Below, piece after piece: positions 56,390 through 64,000 of a DNA stretch of 64,000 bases. Location: the NCBI RefSeq assembly GCF_028372415.1, contig NC_092875.1, forward strand, positions 229,747,136 to 229,811,135. Reading direction: 5' to 3'. The notes beneath the pieces are model-generated. The model worked only from the letters and a program-made list of their open reading frames with translations, made no database searches and had not been told where the DNA came from. Within the stretch, counting starts at the first letter, position 1. Each line of letters opens with the position of its first letter. This DNA is from Notamacropus eugenii (Eukaryota > Chordata > Mammalia > Diprotodontia > Macropodidae). A program made the translations under genes and the position numbers.

Positions 56390-57205
56390 CACAAACATTC
56401 ATGAAGGTCCTTGTGCCAGGCAAGCTCTGGAGATCCAAAAAGAAAACTTGCTAAGGTTTCTCCTCTCCAGGAATTTCTCAAACTCTCTGAGTTTGTTTCC
56501 TCATTTGTAAAATGGTGATAATTATACCTGATCTTCCTCACAGGATTGAGTCTCAAATGAGATAACATGTAAAGTGCTTTGCAGATATTTTAAAGTGCTG
56601 TTCAGGTGCCCATTGTTGGAAATGTCCAAGTAGTGATATAAAAAATTCAAAAAGGCAGGAATGGTTATTCATTGGGTGGATCAGGGGATCTGAGATTACC
56701 TGGAACTAAATGAAGAAGATTTTGACAGGTGGAAATTGGGGTGGAAGAATCCATTCCAGATATAAAGACTGGGATGTATAATGACATAACAGTCAGTGAG
56801 GGCAGGATGAACTTGGGGAAGAGTGAGTAAGGAAGGTAGAAGGAGAGACTGCAAGTGGGGAGACCAGATAGAAAACTAGTATAGTAGACTAGATCAAAAC
56901 ATGGCTTGAATGAGCATGGTAGCAGTGCATTAGGGGATGTATGTGAGGTTAATTTCAAAGCTAATTATGTTTGGGGGATGAGGTAGAAGAATCAAAACTG
57001 ACTCAGAGTTTGGTGGCTTGTGACCAGGATGAAAGAAAAGGAGGCACCAGCTTTTGTTGGAAGATGATTTCACTTTTAGACATATTGAATTGGAAGGTGA
57101 TGGACAGCTAGCCAGATGGAAATGTCTAGCAGGTAGTTTGAAATACAGTACAATAGCTCAGAGGCTAGGTGGAAAGTCATCTTCATAGAAGTGATAATTG
57201 AAGTA
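56390..57205. repeat. L2 (-) pieces with a MIR (+) between
   Basis: 56390-56490 looks like a reversed L2 end ('ccttgtgccaggcaagctct'). 56490-56620 is a MIR 3' part ('tttcctcatttgtaaaatgg', 'gagataacatgtaaagtgct'). 56700-57205 is reversed L2 ('gagggcaggatgaacttg', 'tgatttcacttttagacata'). Confidence 0.6.
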
Positions 57206-58399
57206 ACAGGAATGAATGATAACCTGTTTGAGTGTCTTTGTCATTCTTATCTTCAAAACATTTTTTCTTACGTTACTAACCCTTTTAATTTATTGGAATT
57301 TCCTATGCTTTATGTATTGTAGGTATAGTAAATGTGATTGGTTTACTGAGTTGTCTTTACTAAGTTTGCTTTTAAGTGGAGAATTTACCTATATTATAGT
57401 ATGTTTGATTACATGGGGCTAGCCAACATCTTATACCTTTTACCCCAAATTTTCAATAATGAATTATCTTTTCCTCTTCTGTTTTCTATCTTCCCTTTCC
57501 TTAGAATGAGCCTACAATTTTGTATTGGAAGTCAAGGAAAAATAAATTAATTTTTATGGTGAGCTTTTCAGAGATGTAATCATCTATTCTATAATGAAAT
57601 CAGGACAAAATATACTTGAATATTATTGTATTGCAAGAATGACTCAGTGTACATATGTGGATTGAGGATTATAGACATACTACTGTTTTCTAATAAGGGC
57701 TTTGTGGGGAAAAAACCCAACCAAACAAACCCAAATTGTTCATTGTGACCCATATTTACTTTTAAACTATGGTGATCTTTTTTCCAAATGAAAAATGCGG
57801 AATACTAAAAATTCCAATGTCATCTATATTGTTTGAGATAAATATGAATAATTTTTTGGTTAATTTGTGAAAATTAGATCATAAAGCTACTTAATTATAC
57901 TATATACTACTGCAGTAATTGTTTTGTAAAACAATTTGCGTGTCTAGACAGTTATTTTATATGATCAACATGAAAGATTACACAAAAGAAGCATTTGCTT
58001 TATTTCTCATCATATAACATTAGAACAATGACTTGTAGTAGGGCGAAAGTCCTGTAAGTTTTGAGAGAACTTCTTATTTAATTGTTATTTTGATGGAAAA
58101 TAGCCATGCATGAAAGATTGTTCTATTCCACAAAATAGTAAAACACGTGTTTATGTTTTATTAATATGTATGTATATATCTATATGAATATATACACTCA
58201 AGATAATAAAAGAGAAATAAACCCAAATTCAGTGGTTTCCAGAGATGTTTTATTACTAACATGAAGCCTTTTAGCAAGGTTAAAGTATAAATTTGGAGGG
58301 CTGTTCTGAAACTATAGTTTGATGTATTTTCTCTGCTCAGAAGAATGACTGTTACCTTGTAAATAACAGGACAAAACTAGCAAAAAAGGAGTTGGTAGC
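57206..58399. other. Intron, no repeat recognised
   Basis: About 1.2 kb of AT-rich, apparently unique sequence. Confidence 0.5.
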
Positions 58400-59440
58400 C
58401 AAGATAAATAGGGAGATAATAAGAGAGTACCTAGTTGCCCTTGATGAATTCAAGGAATATGCCCAGATACTACATCCTTGGGTACTGAAAACACTAGCAG
58501 ATGTGATTCTGAGCCATTGCCAGTAATATTTGAAAGATTCATGGAAAAGAGGAGAGCTATGTCAAGATTTCATAAAGCCACAGATGGCATGCTTATCACA
58601 TTTGCATATGCATTGGCAGGAAGACTAACACACTGGATGAGGGAGTCTGGATTCAAAGAAGATCTTGATAGGCTTGAGCATTATGCTGAATGTAAGAAGA
58701 TGAAATTCATTGGGGATAAATGTCAAGTTTTACACTTGGATTTAAACAGTCAACAACTTTACAAGTGCAAGATGGCTGAAGCATGTTAAGAGAACAGTTT
58801 GCTTGTAAAAGATCTAGTGGACTACAACTCGGTATTAGTCTGACAGCCAATAAAATCTAATACCAATTTAGGCTAGATTAAGAGGTGTATCTTTTAGGCT
58901 TAAGGAGGTACTAGACCTGTATTCTGCCTTGGTCAGACCACATCTAAAGGTTTGTCTTCAGTTTTGATCATTCTAGTTTTAGAAGGACCTTGATAAAGCA
59001 GAGAGTGTTCAGAAGAGGGCAACTAGGATAGTGAAGAGACTTGGGTCCATATAATGTGAGGATAGCTGAAAGAACTGGGGTATTTAGCCAGAGAAGGGCT
59101 CAGGGTAATAGAATATTTGTGTTCAAGTATTTGAAGGGCCGTCATGTGGAAGAGGGATTAGCCTCGTTCTCTCTGGCCCTGGAGGGAACAACTAGGAGTG
59201 ATGGAGCAAAGACGGTAAACTTAGGTTTGATACTAGGAATACCTAGCAATTTAGAGTTATACAAAAGTAGAAGAGACTGCTTGGAAAAGTGGTGAGTTTC
59301 CCCTTACTGGAGAACTTCAAAAAAGTTGGATGATGACTTGGTTTATTATGGTGGGTCTTTCTTTTGGAAAGGTTTGGACCAGGTCATCAAAATCTCTTAT
59401 CTAAAAATTTCTAATTCTTTGATTTTTTTATAGGTTCACT
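58400..59440 (+). repeat. L3/CR1-clade LINE, 3' half
   Basis: The order is that of L3/CR1: 'gatcttgataggcttgagca', 'gggataaatgtcaagtttta', 'ctgccttggtcagaccacat', 'gtgttcagaagagggcaact', 'gtattt(g)aagggccgtcatg' and 'gtggtgagtttccccttact'. The last part of the reverse-transcriptase ORF is readable in pieces but not open. Confidence 0.75.
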
Positions 59441-60063
59441 CAGATTTGTGAACAAGTTTCTTTTCTTGAGAGTGTTTGAAGCTATTTCTATTTTGTTAGG
59501 ACCCATAAACAGGTTTGGTAACCAAGTTTTGAATTCACTGGGTTTTACATGATTGCCCCATAGATTTTTGAGACTCTCTAGGGAGTGATGAAGGCCTTGC
59601 TAGAGGCAGAATTCCTGCAGGTGGTTTGGCATGTCTGAATGCTCTATCCACTGCCATAGTCTTACATAGTCTTCTCCACCCAGACAGGGTTTCTGATTGG
59701 GCAAGAAGTACTGTAACTCTTCTTCTGTCCATTAATTGCTAGGCAGCAGAAATTCCAGCCCTGTAATGAACAAGGTATCATAGCAAAAAAGTAGAAAGCC
59801 CACACTTAAGATACTGCTTTGTTGTGACTTGTCTGTTAATGTTTCATGAACCAAAAGTAAGAGTAGAAATGCCTGTGGAGTATCTCATAAGTAATGAAAC
59901 TGTGTTTATATTTTGTATAGCATCTTCCTTTTGTGCAAAATCAAGGAAATTCAGAAAACATGACTGCTAAAGCAAAGAATTTCTACTATTTTATTATGGA
60001 AATGTTTCTGTATTATATAAATATTGTACTGTTTTGTTTCTATTTTAACTCATCTCTATCAGT
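59441..60063. other. Intron, no feature recognised
   Basis: Unassigned intron sequence with no supported gene or repeat. Confidence 0.4.
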
Positions 60064-60682
60064 GGGGCAAAAAAGTATTTATTGTATTTACTGTGTGCTA
60101 AACACTGTAACATTAAGGATAAAAAACAACTCCTGCCATAAAGGAGTATGAGTATGCAATATAATAGGAGAGATACCATATGAATAACTGGGTACATCCA
60201 AGATATATGAAGAGTAAATAGATCAAAGGTAATGTGACAGAGGAAGGCACTAGCAACCAAGGGGCTGGAATTATGACTGGGAATGCCCTTCTGTAGGGCA
60301 TTGAGTCTTGAAGGAAGTCTTGAAGACTCAGATATGGGAAGAAATCAAGAGGCAGGGATGAAAGGTGAAGGAGGGAAGAGCATTTCAGGTATGGGGGACA
60401 GCCAGTCAGAGGCAAAGAGATAGAGCTGCAAGTAGGCCCGGATTAAGTGGATTTTAGGGTCTAAGATAGACCAGATTATAAAGAGCTTTAAATGCCAAGA
60501 TAGAGGAGTTTGTATTAGATCCTGGAGGCAGTAGGGAACCATTCAAGCTCAATAGGATCTCCTAGAGGTAGGGGGAAGCATGACAATGCGATCAGACTTA
60601 AATTTTAGAAAATAATCTTGACATCCAAGTGGAAGCTAGTGGGGAGAGCCTTGAGGCAAGATCAGCTAGAAGGCTACTGTGA

Positions 60683-61212
60683 ATTCATTTCCCACCTGGA
60701 TGCTTTCTTGGACTTTATGATCTCCAAAAACTCATTATTCTGCAAGATAAAATCTTGCAGATTTTACATATGAAAACTTTTTATATATGAAACTCATATA
60801 TTCTCAGCACCCTCTGCCCCTGGGACACCTTCTTCCCTCTGATTGGAGAGGGTAGAGGGTAAACATTGGAGACTTCCTCCTTACCCTCTATCATGTAAGG
60901 AGGGCTCTCAGGGAATTTACCTCATCATTTTCCACCTTGCTTTCCTGAACTTGATCTCAAGGAATTCATCATTCTGCAAGATCAAATTAGTTCTGAAACT
61001 CAGAAACTCCCTCCCTGTCATTTCAGTCCCATCTGTAGCATTTCATCATCCTTCTCCTTCCCCAGATGCCTTGCTTTTCAGCTTCCTTTTATGTGTTGTC
61101 TTCCCTCATTAGATTGTGAACTCCTTGAGGAAAATGACTTCTGCCTTTCATTGTATCCCCAGAATTTAGCACACTCCTCAGCATATAGTAAGCTCTAAAT
61201 GTTTACTCATTT
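60683..61212 (+). repeat. L2-tailed composite element with duplicated head (copy 4)
   Basis: Two head units share 'attctgcaagat' preceded by 'tcatta' or 'tcatca' (starts 60732 and 60966, period ~234) and 'tttcttggact' / 'tttcctgaact'. Then follow 'cttttcagcttccttttatg', 'cattagattgtgaactcctt' and an L2 end. It mirrors copy 1 at 27-545 and is inserted in the minus-strand L2. Confidence 0.65.
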
Positions 61213-61412
61213 TGACTCTGGCCCTGAGCAAGTCACTTAACTTTTGTCTGCCTCAGTTTCCTCAGTTTTAAAATGGAGAAAATAATAGCACTTATCTCTC
61301 AGAATTGTTTTGAGGGTAAATGTGATAGTGTCTATAAAGAGCTTTGCAAACCTTAAAGCACTGTGTATATATCTTAATTTCTGTTATTACTGTTGTTGTT
61401 ATTGTTATTATC
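61213..61412 (+). repeat. MIR element
   Basis: 'ggccctgagcaagtcactta', 'gcctcagtttcctcagtttt', 'gagctttgcaaaccttaaag' and a 'gttattgttattatc' end. It lies right after copy 4. Confidence 0.8.
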
Positions 61413-61835
61413 AGATGTGATTAGGGCCTGAATTAGGGTTATGTTCATAGAAATGGAGAGAAAGAGACATGAGAAAGAAGATGTGAATCAGAGAAAGAGG
61501 TGTGAAACAATAAGATTTGGCAATGGATTGGATATGTGGGTAAGTGAAAATAAAGAGTAGAGGATGACAGCAGGTGGTGAGCCTGGATGACTAGCAGTGT
61601 GGTGTCACTGTTGAAAATAGGGAAATTTGTAAGAGGGGAGTATTCTGTGGAGAAAGATAATGAGTTCTGTTTTGAGTTTGAGAAATCTGTAGAACACTGA
61701 GCTTGAGATGTATAAGGAAGCAATTGGTGAATTGTAATTAATGACTCAGGAAAGAGACTGGGGCTGGATATATAGACCTGGGAGTCATCTGGGGAGATGA
61801 TAATTGAACCCATGAGAGTGGACGAGATCAAATAA

Positions 61836-62384
61836 TATCTGTTCCCTTTGTCTAAAAGTTTTTCATTTCAGTTATAAAAGTAATTCTGTTGACAAAGATG
61901 ATTTGAGTGAATAATGGTTTGCTGAAGAACTCTAGTTCACTAGATGTAGAGTAATAATGTTAACTATTTTGTATGTAATAATTTCAAAAATATTTTATAG
62001 CTTGCATAGTACTTTGAACTTTTCATACAGTTATGTTTTTTTCTCGTATTTATGTACTAGTTTCTAAGCTTTGTGAAGTACTGAGTATGACTTGTTTATC
62101 TTTGTATTTCCATAAGTACCTCTTTGTACATAGTTTTGAATTTGTTTTCATTTAATTTTTTGCTTTTTAGGTGGCATGAATCCTAAGACTTTTGGTTGGA
62201 GATCTACAATGACAATAATGAATATTTAAATATTATAGTGTCTCAGAATTGGAAGGGACTTCAGAATCTACCTAGTCTAATTTATACTTGATTGCAGTTC
62301 TTAATTTCCTCTTTATAATTCCTGACAATTGGGAATCCAGTTTCAGTTTGAAGATCTCCAGCAAGAGGAAAACAGTATTCTAAA
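61836..62384. other. Intron, no clear feature
   Basis: AT-rich. 62240-62310 ('cagaattggaagggacttca' and following) resembles a widespread mammalian interspersed repeat, but I cannot name it. Confidence 0.4.
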
Positions 62385-62965
62385 AAGCATGGGAGCAAGT
62401 ACAGAGCCCTGCTTCACTCTGTTGGTAACTGGAAAAGCACGAGAGAATTGTGCTTTGTCTGGAACCTTTGTAAGCATGCTATCAAGAGACTGGTGTACAA
62501 TACTGATGAGCTAGCTATCTTTGGCAGCCAATGGTCTTCCACGAGTCCTTACGACTGACAGTATCAAAGATTTTAGTCAGGTCAGTAAGTGTTGTGTATA
62601 GGCCTCTTTTCTGCTCCTTGGCACTTCTCCTGGAGTGTCGGGCAGCAAACACCATGGTGACCATTCTTCAGCCCTTTCTGAAGCCACGCTGGTTCTTGGG
62701 TAGATGACCATCTTCCAGGTGAAGCATCAGCCAATTAAAGAGACTGGCAAGAATCTTGTCAGCAATGAATAATAGTGATACCTCCCTGATTACTGTCACA
62801 GGACAACCTGTTTCCCTTTCCTTTATAGAGATGGAGAATGGAGGCATCCTTGATCTCCTGGGAGATAACTTCCTCTTTCCATGTAACCTGGAAGAAAGTG
62901 GATCCCATGTCTTGTAGTTCTTTTCTGGGATGGAGTCAGCACTATGTGCTTTGCCATATGAGAGA
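62385..62965 (-). pseudogene. Non-LTR reverse transcriptase, inverted 5' part
   Basis: On the minus strand the translation gives reverse-transcriptase finger and palm motifs: 'KAHSADSIPEKNYKTWDPLS', 'VIREVSLLFIADKILASLFN', 'NQRGFRKG', then (with stops) 'AFPVTNRVKQGSVLA' at the left end. The order is normal for a non-LTR retrotransposon. The following part of the same protein continues on the opposite strand at 62966. The clade is uncertain; it is not L1, L2 or CR1. Confidence 0.65.
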
Positions 62966-64000
62966 AGCCCAGAATTGTACACTAGTTTCATGGAGGCATG
63001 CTTGCATGGGTTCTGGTTAAAGGATGAAACTCTCACACTTTCCCATTCACCAGTGGAGTGAAGCAGGGCTCTGTGCTTGTTTCTCCATGCCTTTTTTTTT
63101 TTTTTAAAGCATGATGCCTTTAGATGCCTCATCAAGGTCAGCTACTGCACTGATGGCAAAGTATTTAACTTGAAAAGGTTATAAGCCAAGACTTAAGTGG
63201 AGGGAGAGTTGGTGCATGACTTTTTGTTTGCTGATGATTCTGCACTGTATGTAGCCTCTGAGGCCAAGATGCAGCAAAGTTATAAATCGATTCTTTGTCA
63301 CTTGTGCTTATTTTATCCTGACAATCAGCACCAAGAAAATAGAGGTTCTTCACCCATCAACACCACATGATCCATATGTGGAATCATTGGTTACTGCAAA
63401 TGGAGAAATTTTGAATGCTCTTGATAAGTTCATTTACCTTGGCATTATGCTTTCTGGAGTTGTCCACATAGATGATAAGGTTGATGCTCACATTGCCAGA
63501 ACTATCTCAGCATTTGGGAGGCTTTGAAAGAACATGTGGGAGAGAAGAGGTATTATTAGGCTGCATTTCAGACAAGGTGTACAGAGACATTGTGCTGACT
63601 TGATTGTTGCCTGTGAAACCTGGGCAGCATACTAGCTCCATGCCAAAAAATTGAACCTCTTCTTTTTGAATTGTCTTAGAAAGATTCTGAAGATCACTTG
63701 GCAAGATAAGGTACTAAAAAGAACCTTTCTCAAGCTGAACTACCACACATTCTGACTTTACTGCAGAGAGCATAACTTTGATAGGCGGGCCATGTTGTTT
63801 GAATGCCAAACGTGTTTACCTAAAAGACTATTTTACAGAGAATTCATACAGGGCAGGCACTCACATGGAGGTCAGAAGAAGTAGTACAAGAAAACTCTTA
63901 AATCTCCCCGAAGAACTTCAGTATGGATTGTTGAGACATGGGAGACTCTGGCACAGGACCACCCAGCATGGTGTGCCCACATCAAAGAAAGGGCAAAGCA
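62966..64000 (+). pseudogene. Same non-LTR element, 3' part (runs off the window)
   Basis: The plus strand repeats the 'VKQGSV' stretch (63060-63090), then has the catalytic box 'LFADDSALYVASEAKMQQ' (FADD at 63227-63238), 'IDDKVDAHIARTISAFGRL', 'CETWAAY' and 'LRKILKITWQDKV', which are the thumb and C-terminal parts. A T-run interrupts it at 63091-63104, and several stops and shifts are present. Together with 62385-62965 it forms one element whose 5' portion is reversed. Confidence 0.7.

Larger units (their letters stand above)
60064..61835 (-). repeat. L2 LINE, 3' part, split by two elements
   Basis: Reversed L2 from its 3' end ('aagtatttattgtatttact') through 'gcatttcaggtatgggggac', 'ttaaatgccaagatagagga' to 60682. 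It resumes at 61413 with 'tttggcaatggattggatat' and 'ataatgagttctgttttgag', in register, to 61835. Confidence 0.8.
38668..64000 (+). other. SPIRE1: SPIRE1 intron 1 (continues beyond the window)
   Basis: Consensus GT donor at 38668. I searched the plus strand for the next expected coding block (the rest of KIND) and did not see it. The intron is therefore at least 25.3 kb, in keeping with the long first intron of this gene in other mammals. It is filled with L2, MIR, L1, L3 and LTR sequence. Confidence 0.7.

Noticed and set aside
1..64000. tRNA genes suggested by the many tRNA-like SINE heads
   Set aside because: All sit in SINE context with CORE and tail, are diverged and lack a full cloverleaf; none was supported as a functional tRNA.
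38668..64000. SPIRE1 exon 2 inside the window
   Set aside because: I looked for the next KIND segment with splice sites and found nothing convincing. A short diverged exon could have escaped; a spliced alignment with a marsupial SPIRE1 cDNA would decide.

Overview
The window is nuclear DNA of a mammal, and the repeat content points to a marsupial. Three things show this: half-L1 (HAL1-type) and L1 copies of metatherian type, tRNA-derived CORE-SINEs with RTE-type tails (heads like 'ggcagctaggtggc'), and abundant L2, L3/CR1 and MIR. I cannot name the species. Long open frames are few, and almost all belong to degraded retroelements. There is nothing bacterial, viral-genomic or CRISPR-like here.

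Only one host gene is supported. A CpG island (about 37570-38850) holds the promoter, GC-rich 5' leader and first coding exon (38295-38667, + strand) of SPIRE1, the actin nucleator. The exon encodes a low-complexity N terminus followed by the start of the KIND domain. It ends at a consensus GT donor in phase 1. Everything from 38668 to the right edge (>25 kb) reads as SPIRE1 intron 1; I found no second exon. The 37.5 kb to the left reads as intergenic.

Layout. 1-8 kb: L2, a solo LTR inside L2, a CpG-rich solo LTR with a 6-bp target duplication, a mariner-like MITE and a hAT-like transposase remnant. 8.0-9.3 kb: a large inverted repeat with two ~345-bp arms at roughly 95% identity. 9.3-15.3 kb: L2, SINEs and old L1. 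15.7-18.4 kb: a full-length half-L1 with matching target duplications and no ORF2. 18.5-25.2 kb: L1 3' ends, one nested in another, and L2-tailed composite elements with duplicated heads. 25.7-36.4 kb: RTE, LTRs, L2, a second and structurally different half-L1 on the minus strand, SINEs, and a ~430-bp element with a 16-bp target duplication. 36.4-38.9 kb: SPIRE1 promoter and exon 1. 39-64 kb: intron 1, holding MIRs, L1s (two inserted in series at one target), long L2 copies with recognisable endonuclease and reverse-transcriptase motifs, a second copy of the 26.1-kb solo LTR family, an L3/CR1 3' half, and a non-LTR element with an inverted 5' part that runs off the right edge.

Coordinates of repeats are by eye. 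Boundaries supported by target duplications are accurate to a few bases; others may be off by tens of bases. Family names are clade-level recognition, not database matches.
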